NCBI GenBank assembly: GCA_020341835.1
Contig: CP070838.1
Coordinates: 2,613,545-2,656,908 of the forward strand
Reading direction: 5' to 3'
DNA from: Thiotrichales bacterium
Lineage (GTDB): Bacteria > Pseudomonadota > Gammaproteobacteria > SZUA-229
DNA length: 43,364 bases
The number at the start of each line of letters is the position of its first letter. Within the stretch, counting starts at the first letter, position 1. The notes under the pieces were generated by a model. That model had not been told where the DNA came from and did not search any database. It saw nothing but the letters and a program-made list of their open reading frames with translations. This document shows, piece after piece, positions 36,101 through 42,734 of this stretch. The translations under genes were made by a program, and so were the position numbers.

Positions 36101-37211
36101 GCGTACGCCGGGTACGGCCTATTACCTGAAGTTTACGCTCGGCAACGGCACCGACCCGTATACCCGCCAGATCTTCAACAACCATATTCCGCTGGATCCG
36201 GAGCTGGATGAAGCGGTTGCGATATCGAAGACCTCGTCGCTGCTCAACGTAACCCGCAGCCAGCTGGTGCCGTACACGATCACCGTCAATAACTCGCTGA
36301 GCGTACCGCTGACGGATATGGACATCGTCGATACCTTCCCGGCGGGCTTCAAGTACGTCGCCGGTTCGGCACGCATCGATGGTCTGGCCAGTGAGCCCGT
36401 CATCAACGGGCTGCAGATGACCTGGCCGAACCTGACAGTGAATCCGGGCGAGATCCGGGTGCTGAAGATGCTGCTGATCGTGGGTTCCGGTGTCAGCGAA
36501 GGCGAATACATCAACCGGGTGCAGGCGGTCAACAATCGCACCGGTGAACCGGTTTCGGCAGAGGCCCAGGCCACGGTTCGTGTGATCCCGGATCCGACCT
36601 TCGACTGCACCGATGTGATCGGCAAGGTCTTCGAGGACCGCAACATGAACGGCTACCAGGATGACGGCGAGCCGGGCATTCCGAGTGCACGCGTGGTGAC
36701 GGCACGCGGTCTCGAGGCCAAGTCAGACGAGCACGGACGATTCCATATTGCCTGTGCAGTGGTGCCGAACGAGAACCGCGGCTCCAACTTCATCCTCAAG
36801 CTGGATGATCGCAGTCTGCCGAGCGGTTACCGCATCACCACAGAGAACCCGCGCGTCGAACGCGCCACCCGAGGCAAGATGCTGAAGTTCAACTTCGGCG
36901 CCTCGATACACCGCGTGGTTCGACTGGACATGGCCGACGCGGTATTCGAACCGAACTCGACCGAGATTCGCCCGCAGTGGCTGTCGCGTCTCAGCCTGTT
37001 GATGGAAAAACTGGTTGAAGCACCGTCGGTACTGCGACTGGCCTACATGGCGGATACCGAGGATCCCGATCTGGTTGAAGATCGCCTGCGCGCAACGCGT
37101 AAGGAAATCCAGCGACGCTGGGCTGACCTGGATTGCTGTTACACGCTCGAAATCGAAACCGAGATTTTCTGGCGCAGAGGCAAACCTGCAGGCAAAGGGG
37201 CGTTCAGATGA
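24129..37211 (+). CDS. giant exported surface protein (DUF11 / SdrD-B / OmpA-like), 4360 residues
   Basis: The N-terminus has a signal peptide ending near VVNAFAAPC (about residues 33-36); an ATG at 24138 is an alternative start. Most of the protein is a string of at least 16 DUF11-type Ig-like units. Each has a start like LTVSKT, a GDxxxYxIxVxNxGxxxA core and a TDxLPxG strand, from about residue 980 to 4130. A Ca-loop-like DGLDNDGDGLIDAADPDG lies near residue 1025. SdrD-B-like domains start near 3743 (LWHDANYNNVADSGE) and 4160 (VFEDRNMNGYQDDGE). The last ~90 residues are an OmpA-like fold (AVFEPNSTEIRPQWLSR, then ADTEDPDLVEDRLRATR) that could touch peptidoglycan. It is likely an adhesin or fibre held at the cell envelope by its C-terminus. 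The gene ends in an ATGA overlap with the barrel gene. Confidence 0.92.
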   Translation: MQPMFVLSGFILPVIKIVFITAGLLLPVVNAFAAPCDIKNNPPPFIEHDITNNVNTSASYCELCGYGYVTIVVSNPYEGADMINMTVVEDLGSSGLVYDPLAPNPISYTMNGIPIAGPAPTGAGSILTFNLAGITLNSLPGNNNIGELTITFAVRRTSNQEGLVSANRNIRASLNYSTNQACAVTPQNTGFDLLPLREPVPTVDKRGRNVDASQGGFSNNVFGNINDDVIWRIRIGNNGLAGLQDLQFDDLMTNGNFQINYACPTAGEANAIANNDGVGPFGNCVNASNTINNFNVDNPFGDTATSPDGYEVDVTAGGTTDIYLVGKITTSCNPNTTNTVSGIEWGCEADGPTDGGISVTSTGASPGSDTSVLSSLATNNSGLQVIRELTGLNTSQPVGGRGRMRIRLRNVTGGSIKNIQLRDVLPPEYVVDPTYTPTISMNPRYGNYDGMIDTITWTNPAPNTFPLTSTNPAEPLANTAPEFDLTSSTSHPIHGDQVNMMRHGDIAWIEFRVVMIPPAYYDNNANLDVRVEDVPDTTDPDNSTTLNNQLVVDFEDFCNPGNTRTRTFNDTFPSDPEDLDINITGPGQLVFILTNNPAQPLPLQVALTNNGGHFADDFTSYVSFGPTMEVVSAPGNCSVAVNPPPLEVWDNPSDIPANATVYECSRSTGVGTIAPNQTRTLDFEVIKTSDPARLAADDLSFRADVVGEITLEDGTLLWFPTPANVPIANRANNYSLDAVRARVIGFNLVKDQVGSCTENNPPPAIPDLQVQLGEECTFHIETGGWFGFQTPGFAYIAVLDITVTDEFPDGQGYISSTDPALTSDITIQNISLTPQTSPPLQPLDEGWIDWSFNQTQRITVRDQWFRVDVTSRLLNDPIDAIDPADPNNPGVVPNRHAVASSNVLNSTFQAVFFNDILGIEQIFTLGPGTIGYPQESIRREDLTITEPNILVTKEVCNENLYGVGTGCTNFVPLADDGDTQDNYIYRVTLTNEASSVGVARAPAYNLTSTDVLDASDLVLVVPFNTDGLDNDGDGLIDAADPDGEGSISDNVISNGTPATITFSHTHSSGLLRINPGASVTLYYRVDPDDAIAPLQQLINTVTASFDSLEGDSGNQTVVQSANSTIGGARVYGTVPASATVQILPLQTQPKDIVRLSNTPLAAAQPQPVSIGEEIEYELRTFIPVANLRDFFVRDELPPGISCKEAPVVNLDAPPYSAAGFFPGGQITPTCNDNLVYWYFGDQELTTATNNNLFEFVIGFIARVDNTATVNDTDVISNGAPATNAFVSYINEANSQITINFDQADLVVNEPQIALTKTFESNVNDAGDVITVTVTATNTGTATAYNLRVFDDLAAVSNLTFLGNVGGTDPPDNTDTTTFGGNRPVFSWNPANPDFAIAPGATVSFTFDISADIGAQPLEILDNTIQASWTSLPSQSTALNSGGAIGANGAVDGMRIGNLPNLGDAINDYEATATAFTVVPAVSMTKTDLNPALAAEIGAHRNFEVVVLLPEGTTTNLAIADQLNFAGISYVLSNNANFDISYSFENIVSINGSPPGEAVFTAFPADNTSGVASWNIGQVVTASEDDTTGTPALIPAIRINYYARANNDLNTNSGTTLQNTATTNYSNGETGAVVTITDNTPVVTVTEPVLTVSKTATLITPLPVTGGDIVEYVITVPNSGNATAWDANLVDTIPPQLELDPGFTPTATIDGTPVTGFVATPAGAPDGPLVWGAGNADSSLEVPAGSTLVLTYRAVVDATTQSNITLDNSVLVDWTSLQGASTYERTGVGCPVITAPDDYCAGPAVATINTTDNNSLTKTIVSDTFAPANDATVRIGDTVTYRLALDLQEGTTRTVAVTDVLPAGLAFVDIVSINGDTAADFTPPVSGAGSNFGYAPITAAAVPAAGQTGALSFSFGDVINDPAGDATTDTLVIEYRARVVENVLAQVPSTALVNTATLSYVDGNGAPVIDPARLESSATLTVLQPVMTAPTKTDRSGRTSPTNVNIATDVMNFTLESCNTTGLAPAYSLQLTDVLAMQLDESSLTGPVNGPAQPDVIINGVAAVAGVDYTYTPPAARGGSFVISLSNGVNPGQCVTVNYDIGFYTDFGPNQSWDNAVTVDEYWSLPLQSGQRYGPLGPAIFSMTNVANIEPASKAMLTPASGEITVGEEVVYRIAVPSLAANAALYDVVITDALHPSLEYLSATEISGTGLVMVDNTVAPGNVSLSFAQIPAGQQAVIELRARVANNASANAGTSFTNTAGYTYAISAGGAVIVGGTATTANSLTIVEPLVSINKSVVNLTSGVNPTTAGDLLRYTLTLTAAGAGPGDNFSDAFDIRIDDSLGMGLAYQAGTVTVSGVGNTIADPVVNGDGVNTAQTLTWDLASATGDIDIGEGGAVTVTYDVIVLDNVLANQALTNSATAQWTGLDGIDANERTGVGTPVVNDYFTAPVTTTLTTPDNTALTKSRLTDTFGPGDAVVRIGDIVEYELRATLQEGQYSNLVLNDTLPQGVIFEAVVQINGDTSSPYAAAAPFVHADIATPVVSGNPLTGPSTVSFNIGTVTNPSDNNAANDDFVIVYRARVLNNVFAQVNTTTLTNNAQLIYATAAGAATRAATTSITLLQPVLNVAKSAAPAGGDTVVEAGELVTYTVDVTNNGLAPAYDLVLEDTIPVGMRNGAATVTTLSATLLGAGTVLPNPTPAYNAATGVASWNLGIAPANTYTIPPGETLRLVYQVQADPDLGAGLTLTNAAVASLYYSFDNGAVPTLGGVTGVAEIYGPSNTATTTLTSPTPGALQKVNPADLTVSVGETFTYRITVPATPLNIALHDVRIIDDLTASAADLSFVSVTKVAGSLPWTPVNSGNATSLVIEDVANGIDIPANEQVVVDVTVRVDDTATNVSGLLFNNTASYTYNQLPGNAGTQQPGAPDTTGDMTIVGPDNLTMVKTGPAQMRIGNPDVFTLNVHNTGTATAWDLTISDLLPNLAPGGMCDTAPTILTAQVFLADGTTAVSAPLVQGTDFVATFTGEPACSLTITMQTPAAAIPADNRLIITYQSELDTDTPSASVLTNVAGATQWFSQDTAGAGATGATRTYTRTLTDGTVALLDHEDAHTVNTVAPIVSVQKRVVNMTTGQDPGSNAQPGDTLRYSILIRNTSAFDVPDFSFVDELDALNATPAFAAGSLNLVTVPVGADVTATSATGGASGTGLVDIRNLSLGVAGSPTESVLIVFDVTLAPVITSGTVVLNQGRMQAIGLDLPTDDPNVNGADNPAVMGDEDPTQTLISSAPQFEVFKTSQDLSGDPNMLLSGDTLRYTITVRNVGSENAVNATLRDQLPANTTYVAGSTRLNGAVVADLAGGVLPLQNGILINALENTTPGFMRADTAATANNRATISFDVVINNNVVNGTVISNQAFLLASGAGSGPMPDTPSDDPATPVPDDPTLDVVGNQPLVDAHKTVAIVVDNGSPGIVDPGDRLRYTISISNMGATPATGVTFVDAVPANTTYFANSVTLNGLPVGQPDGGVSPLILGIDVSSPDLPPPTAGNGTLSAGASAVVTFDVDVNGGVPAGTIISNQGSVDSNELPAELTDADGIDSNGDQPTVIAVGNAQLLAITKQVVVVGGGPALAGGQLEYRVRVTNIGSVAATNVVITDNLDLPVAGQLGYISGSGLLNGLPAGVNFTAPVITADFSSVYGNLQPGLSAELRFLAQIDTSLPIGTTIVNTADVSWNTPAQTASASVSIDVGGTPGVANLNGALWHDANYNNVADSGEVLLQGWSVDIYRSGQLLGTFTTDATGVYQFNGLLPNDVGTDRYELRFRAPGAGSNTAMLGMASSPFVNGLQTITDIVVSSGGNAQNLSLPIDPNGVVYNSVIRTPVAGATLTMLNASNGNTPLPASCFDDPAQQNQVTLAGGYYKFDLNFSDAACSPGDAYQVQVIPPANGFVGTVSQIVPPTLALSDPAFSVIACPGGVDDRVSTSPEHCEIQASVFAPPASVAPRTPGTAYYLKFTLGNGTDPYTRQIFNNHIPLDPELDEAVAISKTSSLLNVTRSQLVPYTITVNNSLSVPLTDMDIVDTFPAGFKYVAGSARIDGLASEPVINGLQMTWPNLTVNPGEIRVLKMLLIVGSGVSEGEYINRVQAVNNRTGEPVSAEAQATVRVIPDPTFDCTDVIGKVFEDRNMNGYQDDGEPGIPSARVVTARGLEAKSDEHGRFHIACAVVPNENRGSNFILKLDDRSLPSGYRITTENPRVERATRGKMLKFNFGASIHRVVRLDMADAVFEPNSTEIRPQWLSRLSLLMEKLVEAPSVLRLAYMADTEDPDLVEDRLRATRKEIQRRWADLDCCYTLEIETEIFWRRGKPAGKGAFR
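29064..30986 (+). repeat. higher-order repeat block 1 in the giant gene (641 residues)
   Basis: Four consecutive DUF11-type units begin near VLTVSKT (29070), SLTKTIV (29566), APTKTDR (30090) and SKAMLTP (30580). The same four types recur in the same order in the next block. Shared markers are ERTGVG, IGDTVTYRL-LQEGT, TVLQP and VGEEVVYRI. Confidence 0.75.
30987..32927 (+). repeat. higher-order repeat block 2 in the giant gene (647 residues)
   Basis: Units begin near VSINKSV (30993), ALTKSRL (31507), LNVAKSA (31998) and GALQKVN (32500). They match block 1 unit for unit: ERTGVG, IGDIVEYEL-LQEGQ, LLQP and VGETFTYRI occur at the corresponding places. This indicates an old tandem duplication of about 1.93 kb that has since diverged. 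Confidence 0.75.
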
Positions 37212-40200
37212 AACTGAACCGTCTCATATTCATCGGCGCGGTGCTGCTGCCGTCCGTTTATGCCGACACGGAGTTCAACGATACCCCGGAAGGCAAGACC
37301 ACGCTGCCGGCGTGGCAGTTGAACTCGCATCCGCTGGGTAACAACACCGAGCGGCAGCTGCCGCCTGACGAGGTGTTCACGCTGTGGGTGCAGGATGAAA
37401 CGATGTTCAAGCCGAGGGAAGACGACCGCATCGAAATGCAGAAGGTGCTCGACAAGCAGTACGAGACGTTCAAGTTGAAGAATGCGGTGCCGGATATCGG
37501 CTTCGAGTCCGGCGAAGCGGATATTCCGCAATCGGCCATCACCAAACTGAGGGAAGTGCTGAACACGATGAAGCACCGTGCGAACGTGCGGGTGCATTTT
37601 GTCGGTCATAGCGACAGCGATCAGCTCAGTCCCGCGTTGAGCGCCAGGTATGTAGACAATATCGGCCTGTCGCGTGCGCGTGCAGAAATCGCGGCCGAGT
37701 TTTTTCAGCGTGCCCTGGATCTGCCGCCGGAATCGGTGACCTATGATGGTGTCGGCGACACCCAGCCGATTGCGACAAACAATAACGATGCGGGTAAACG
37801 CAAAAACCGTCGTGTCGAGGTACAGGTCTGGTATGACGAGGTTACCGAGACCGCAGTCGACAAAGAAGTCGTCATCAAGGCTGATAATCTCAACCGCATC
37901 AAGGTCTGCCGTCAGGAGACGGTATGTAAACTGAGGTATCGGTCCGGCAATGCCAAACGCGCCCGCCTGAAAAATCTCGTTGAGCCGCTGCGACTGAAAG
38001 TAGGGGAGTCCGAACTCCCCGGCGAGTTCATGCGCCAGATCCGGGAAGTGCTGGGTAACCTGCGCGACAAGAATAATGTCGTCGTGCATTTCGTCGGCCA
38101 CACCGACAACCTGCCATTGACCGATGGTGCGGCGCGTATCTATCGGGATCACCTGGGACTGTCAAAGGCGCGTGCACGACGGGTTGCGCTGGGTGTGCAG
38201 GAGATACTGCGACTGCCTAACAATGCGATCAGTTCGGCGGGTAAGGGTGCGTCCTACCCGGTGGCGTCGAACGATACCGATCAGGGCCGCGCCCTGAACC
38301 AGCGTGTCGAAGTTGAATTCTGGCACGATGACCCGTTTCAGCAGTTCACCGCCGATGCGCAGTCCTGTCCCGAGTCGGAGACTGCCGAAATCATTACGAT
38401 GACCTATGATCCGCCCAGCGGGCCGATACGTGCGATCCACTTCCAGGACGGCCAGCCGGTCATCCCCCCCGGATACAGTCAGCGGCTGAAAAAGATCATG
38501 GACGAAATTGCCGACAGGTCGAACGTGCGCCTCGGGTTTACCGGCTATACCAACAATGAACGCATGGACCGGCGCGCTGCAATGGTTTACGGCGACGACA
38601 TCGGTCTGTCGACGTCGCGTGCGCGCCGTGCAATGGAAATGGTGCAGCAGGAACTCGGTCTCGATCACAGCCAGGTTGAATACGAAGGTCTTGGTTTCGT
38701 GCATTCCAAAGATGTCGCCAGCACCGGTTTTGTACAGTTTGACGGTTCGCGCGTCGAAGTGGCCGTGCTTTACGACCAGCTCGCCGTGCTGGAAGAAGAT
38801 GAAGGTCTTGAAGTTACGCGCATCGACCAGGAAGCCGAGGCGCACAATCCGTACGCACTCAACCTGATGCGTATCACCATCGATGGTGAACCCGAATTCG
38901 ATCCCTATAAAAATGTTGCAGACCTGCAACGCTGTACTGATGTCGCGCTGGAGAACGCGGATATCCAGTTCCGTTTCGATAATCTCGAGCTCAGTCCGCG
39001 CCTGAATGTCACGGCCTGGCCTAACCGTGTTCGTTACCGTGACGATCCGGCCACAGCGCTGGCCGAAAACACGATCAGCTTTCGTGTTTTCACCAACTAT
39101 CCGAGTTTTATCGAGCGTGCGGAAGTGCGCGTGTTTGAGGACGGGCAGTCGATCAACGATGAACCGCTTGCCGTCGTCGACGTGGAGAACAATATAGCGA
39201 CATGGGAAGTGGAGTTTGAAACTTTCACGGCACCGGTGATCAACCTGAAATACCTGTTGCGTGTTTATGACAGCGACGGCAACTACGATGAAACCCGTCC
39301 GCTGCCAATCTGGCTGGTCGATGGACTCAGCGAAGAAGATCTGGATGCGTTCACCGAGACGACCACCCGGGTCGAGCAACTGGTTGGTTATGGCGAAAAC
39401 CACCTGGACGTGAAAAACATACCTTTATCCGGCGGCACCGTACTGGTCAATGGTAACGGTATCCCCGACGGTCACAGCGTCTGGCTGGCCGGTCGGCAGG
39501 TTCCGGTCAGCGAGGACGGAACCTTTGTAGCCGAGGAAATATTCGACAGGGGTTATCACACGGTAGAGGTCGCCGTGCTTGATAATGCCGGCAACGGTGA
39601 GCTCTATCTGCGCGAGATGCAGTTCAAGAAAAACGACTGGTTCTATGTCGGTATCGCGGATTTTACGATGGCAACGGACAGTACCAACGGACCGGCGGAA
39701 CTGGTTACCGGCGATAACTCGCAATATGACAATGACCTCGATCTCGATGGTCGTCTGGCGTACTACACCAACGGCAAGTTTGGTGATAACTGGCAGCTGG
39801 TCTCCAGCGCCGATACGCGCGAAGGCTCCGTTGACGAACTGTTCTCGAACTTTATCGAAAAGGACCCGAAGGCCCTGTTCCGGCGTATTGATCCTGACCG
39901 TGCCTACCCGACATTCGGAGATGATTCCACCGTCTGGGAAAACGCACCGACGTCCGGCAAGTTCTACGTGAAGTTGCGCAAGAACGAGAGCTTCGGTATG
40001 TGGGGTAACTTCATCATCGGTTACACCGATACCGATCTTGCACACATCGATCGGGGGCTTTACGGTGCCAACGGTTACTATGTGAGTTCGGACACGACCA
40101 GCGCCGGCGAGAAGAAAGTCATGGTCGGTGGCTTTGCCGCAGAACCCGGCACCATATCCGGGCGCGATGAATTCCGCGGTACCGGCGGTTCACTGTATTT

Positions 40201-42319
40201 TCTGCGTCACCAGGACATCCTGATCGGATCAGAGCGTCTGCGTATCGAAGTACGCGACAAGGACTCGCTGGTCGTGATCGGTGCCAAGAACCTGGTACCG
40301 GCGATCGACTACGATATCGATTACATTCAGGGTCGTATCCTGCTGAGCGAGCCGCTGGAATCGACAGCCACGGATGACCTGCTGGTGAGAGAAGCCTCGA
40401 TAAGCGGTAACCCGGTCTACCTGGTAACGCGTTACGAATACGTGCCCGGTTTCAACGAGATCGATGATGTCGCCATGGGTGGTCGTGCGCACTACTGGTT
40501 CAATGACAATATCAAACTGGGTATCACCGCAAGCCAGCAGGATGAGGCGGACACAGAGAATTCGTTGAACGGCGTCGATTTGACCTTGCGCAAGAACGCC
40601 GGCACCTGGTTGAAAGCCGAGTACGCAAGCAGCGAAGGCGATGGCGGCACAGCGCTGAATTCGAGTGATGGCGGTTTTACTTTTGATCCGCTCGATCCGG
40701 GGCAGCCAGTGGATGACAGCGCCGATGCCTACAGGGTCGAGGCCGCCACCCGGCTGGAAGAAGTGTTCAGCGGTACGCTGGGTTCGGCCAGTGTCTATGT
40801 CCAGCAACGTGAGGCCGGCTTCTCTGCGCCAGGCCAGTTGAGCTCGACTGACATCAGCCAGTACGGCGGTAAGCTCAACATGCGCCTGACCGAGCGCAGC
40901 AACCTGAATGTCAAGGCTGACGCCCGTGAGCAGAAGGATTCGCTGAACGTAGCGGCAGTCGAGGCCGACGCCGATTACGTATTGACCCAGAACTGGCGTC
41001 TGGGCGCAGGTGGCCGCTTCGATTCCCGCGAAGACAATTCGGCCGACGTGCCGGTGACCCAGGTAGAAGGTGACCGCCTCGATCTGACGCTCGAGGCTAC
41101 CTACGATTCACAGGGACCCTGGCTGGCTTACGGTTATGGCCAGGTGACTGCAAACCGGACCGGCAATCGCGAGGAAAACAATCGCGTCGGTGCCGGCGGC
41201 CAGATCCGCGCGACCAAAAAGCTCAATCTCGATGGTGAGCTGTCCTACGGCAGTACCGGTCCGGGTGCAAGACTGGGGACCGATTACCTGATTTCTGATC
41301 GCAGCAGCGTGTACTGGAACTATTCGCTGGTTAACGAACGCACGGATAACGGCATACGCTCGAGCAGTGGCAACATGAACACCGGTTTCCGCACACGCTA
41401 TTCCGATACCACCAGCCTTTATGGTGAGCAGCGCTATACGCACGGTGATGTACCCACCGCGCTGACACACGCGCTGGGTATCGATCTGGCGCCGACCGAA
41501 CGCTGGTCCTACGGCGCCAGCCTCGAAGTCGGTACGCTGCGCGATGACGCAACCGGTGCCGAGACTGATCGCAAGGCGGTCGGCCTGACCATGGCCTACA
41601 ACCGTCCATCGACCCTGGGGACCGCTGCGGTTGAATACCGCACGGATGATACCGAAGACAACACCGGCGCCTTTAATAACCGGGTGACCTGGCTGTTCAA
41701 GAGCAACATCCAGCACCAGCTCGATCCGTCCTGGCGTCTGCTGGGCAAGCTGAATTTCTCCGACAGTGAAAGCTCGCAGGGCGAATTCTTCGATGGCAAG
41801 TTTACTGAAGCCGTGCTTGGCTACGGCTATCGACCGGTTACCAATGACCGCTGGAACTCGCTGTTCAAGTACACGTATTTTTACAACATGCCAACGGCCG
41901 AACAGGTGACGACTACGAACACCGCAGTCGAATTCATTCAGAAGAGCCATATCCTTTCGCTCGACGCTATCTATGATTTGACACGACGCTGGAGCCTGGG
42001 TGGCAAGTACGCCTACCGCCTGGGTCAGGTCAGCCAGGACAGGGTCGATGTAGAGTTCTTCGACAGTACCGCGAGCCTTTATGTGTTGCGTGCGGACTGG
42101 CATTTTATTCACCACTGGGATGCACTGGTCGAGGCGCGCCTGCTCGATCTGCCCGACGCCCAGGACAGACGGGCCGGCACCCTGTGGGCGCTGTATCGGC
42201 ACGTTGGTAAGAATCTGAAATTCGGTGTCGGCTATAACTTTACCGATTTCTCCGATGACCTGACCGACCTGAATTACGACAGTCAGGGTTTCTTCATCAA
42301 CCTGGTTGGCAAGATCTAG
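37208..42319 (+). CDS. outer-membrane protein with three OmpA-like domains and a C-terminal barrel
   Basis: A 1703-residue protein whose ATG at 37208 overlaps the giant gene's TGA. The open frame begins earlier at 37133, but the signal peptide (MKLNRLIFIGAVLLPSVYAD) fixes the start. OmpA-like domains lie at about residues 97-208, 262-372 and 406-524. Each has GHSD/GHTD/GYTN, an inserted D-x-GLS-x-x-R-A-R segment and a final N-x-R-V-E-V. Beta-sandwich regions follow (about 600-850). From about 900, YPTFGDDSTVWENAP and later alternating strands with many Tyr/Trp suggest a large barrel to the C-terminus, which ends FFINLVGKI rather than in Phe. Its proposed role is an anchor, receptor or export partner for the giant protein made just before it. 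Confidence 0.88.
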   Translation: MKLNRLIFIGAVLLPSVYADTEFNDTPEGKTTLPAWQLNSHPLGNNTERQLPPDEVFTLWVQDETMFKPREDDRIEMQKVLDKQYETFKLKNAVPDIGFESGEADIPQSAITKLREVLNTMKHRANVRVHFVGHSDSDQLSPALSARYVDNIGLSRARAEIAAEFFQRALDLPPESVTYDGVGDTQPIATNNNDAGKRKNRRVEVQVWYDEVTETAVDKEVVIKADNLNRIKVCRQETVCKLRYRSGNAKRARLKNLVEPLRLKVGESELPGEFMRQIREVLGNLRDKNNVVVHFVGHTDNLPLTDGAARIYRDHLGLSKARARRVALGVQEILRLPNNAISSAGKGASYPVASNDTDQGRALNQRVEVEFWHDDPFQQFTADAQSCPESETAEIITMTYDPPSGPIRAIHFQDGQPVIPPGYSQRLKKIMDEIADRSNVRLGFTGYTNNERMDRRAAMVYGDDIGLSTSRARRAMEMVQQELGLDHSQVEYEGLGFVHSKDVASTGFVQFDGSRVEVAVLYDQLAVLEEDEGLEVTRIDQEAEAHNPYALNLMRITIDGEPEFDPYKNVADLQRCTDVALENADIQFRFDNLELSPRLNVTAWPNRVRYRDDPATALAENTISFRVFTNYPSFIERAEVRVFEDGQSINDEPLAVVDVENNIATWEVEFETFTAPVINLKYLLRVYDSDGNYDETRPLPIWLVDGLSEEDLDAFTETTTRVEQLVGYGENHLDVKNIPLSGGTVLVNGNGIPDGHSVWLAGRQVPVSEDGTFVAEEIFDRGYHTVEVAVLDNAGNGELYLREMQFKKNDWFYVGIADFTMATDSTNGPAELVTGDNSQYDNDLDLDGRLAYYTNGKFGDNWQLVSSADTREGSVDELFSNFIEKDPKALFRRIDPDRAYPTFGDDSTVWENAPTSGKFYVKLRKNESFGMWGNFIIGYTDTDLAHIDRGLYGANGYYVSSDTTSAGEKKVMVGGFAAEPGTISGRDEFRGTGGSLYFLRHQDILIGSERLRIEVRDKDSLVVIGAKNLVPAIDYDIDYIQGRILLSEPLESTATDDLLVREASISGNPVYLVTRYEYVPGFNEIDDVAMGGRAHYWFNDNIKLGITASQQDEADTENSLNGVDLTLRKNAGTWLKAEYASSEGDGGTALNSSDGGFTFDPLDPGQPVDDSADAYRVEAATRLEEVFSGTLGSASVYVQQREAGFSAPGQLSSTDISQYGGKLNMRLTERSNLNVKADAREQKDSLNVAAVEADADYVLTQNWRLGAGGRFDSREDNSADVPVTQVEGDRLDLTLEATYDSQGPWLAYGYGQVTANRTGNREENNRVGAGGQIRATKKLNLDGELSYGSTGPGARLGTDYLISDRSSVYWNYSLVNERTDNGIRSSSGNMNTGFRTRYSDTTSLYGEQRYTHGDVPTALTHALGIDLAPTERWSYGASLEVGTLRDDATGAETDRKAVGLTMAYNRPSTLGTAAVEYRTDDTEDNTGAFNNRVTWLFKSNIQHQLDPSWRLLGKLNFSDSESSQGEFFDGKFTEAVLGYGYRPVTNDRWNSLFKYTYFYNMPTAEQVTTTNTAVEFIQKSHILSLDAIYDLTRRWSLGGKYAYRLGQVSQDRVDVEFFDSTASLYVLRADWHFIHHWDALVEARLLDLPDAQDRRAGTLWALYRHVGKNLKFGVGYNFTDFSDDLTDLNYDSQGFFINLVGKI

Positions 42320-42349
42320 CGCTTCACTCTTTCGGTTGGTTGAATTTTC

Positions 42350-42364
42350 ATAACACAATGTTAT
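42350..42364. repeat. small inverted repeat ATAACA-CAA-TGTTAT
   Basis: ATAACA (42350-42355) and TGTTAT (42359-42364) are exact complements around CAA, 31 bases after the stop of the barrel gene. There is no T-run and the stem is AT-rich, so it is a poor terminator. Confidence 0.35.
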
Positions 42365-42493
42365 CAAGGCGTGATGTTCGCCACGCTGATTTTGCGTTTA
42401 TGGCATAAGGTGAAAATAGCGCGCGAACACGAAAGCTGTAGTACCTGTTATAACTTCGGTTTAAAGCTATAGGTGAATCAGGCTCGCTAGCTC

Positions 42494-42520
42494 GTCATTC
42501 CCGCGGAAGCGGGAATCCAG
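42494..42520. repeat. REP-like CGTCATTCCCGC hairpin element
   Basis: GTCATTCCCGC followed by GGAA and GCGGGAATCCAG matches the widespread proteobacterial dispersed repeat of this sequence. ATTCCCGC (42497-42504) and GCGGGAAT (42509-42516) form a perfect 8-bp stem. A T-rich stretch (42525-42530) comes 9 bases after the stem, so it may also act as a terminator for the plus-strand operon. Confidence 0.8.
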
Positions 42521-42734
42521 AGTCTTTTTTGCTTTATAGGTTCATTCACCGGCAAGATGCGCGCTCTGGCGGGTATAAGGTAAGTTCTAACCCGGGGTTT
42601 CCTGTTCATCGCCGGTTCTAGTTCAGGCATTCACCTTGATAGGCGCACTAGACTCAATTACACAGATCTTATGCAGGACAGCAGCGGGTAAGACCCCTCG
42701 AAGGTTATAGCTGGCCAGTAGTTCGGTATCTCGT

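Larger units (their letters stand above)
42320..42734. other. gene-free interval after the barrel gene
   Basis: About 415 bases between convergent genes. It holds a small inverted repeat at 42350-42364 and a REP-like hairpin at 42494-42520, followed by a T-run (about 42525-42530) that might end transcription from the left. A minus-strand frame at 42623-42814 overlaps the lipoprotein gene and is judged non-coding. Confidence 0.5.

Noticed and set aside
37133..37207. Upstream start of the OmpA/barrel gene inside the giant gene
   Set aside because: The ATG at 37208 begins a proper signal peptide and gives the ATGA overlap; the extension is a shadow of the giant gene's end.
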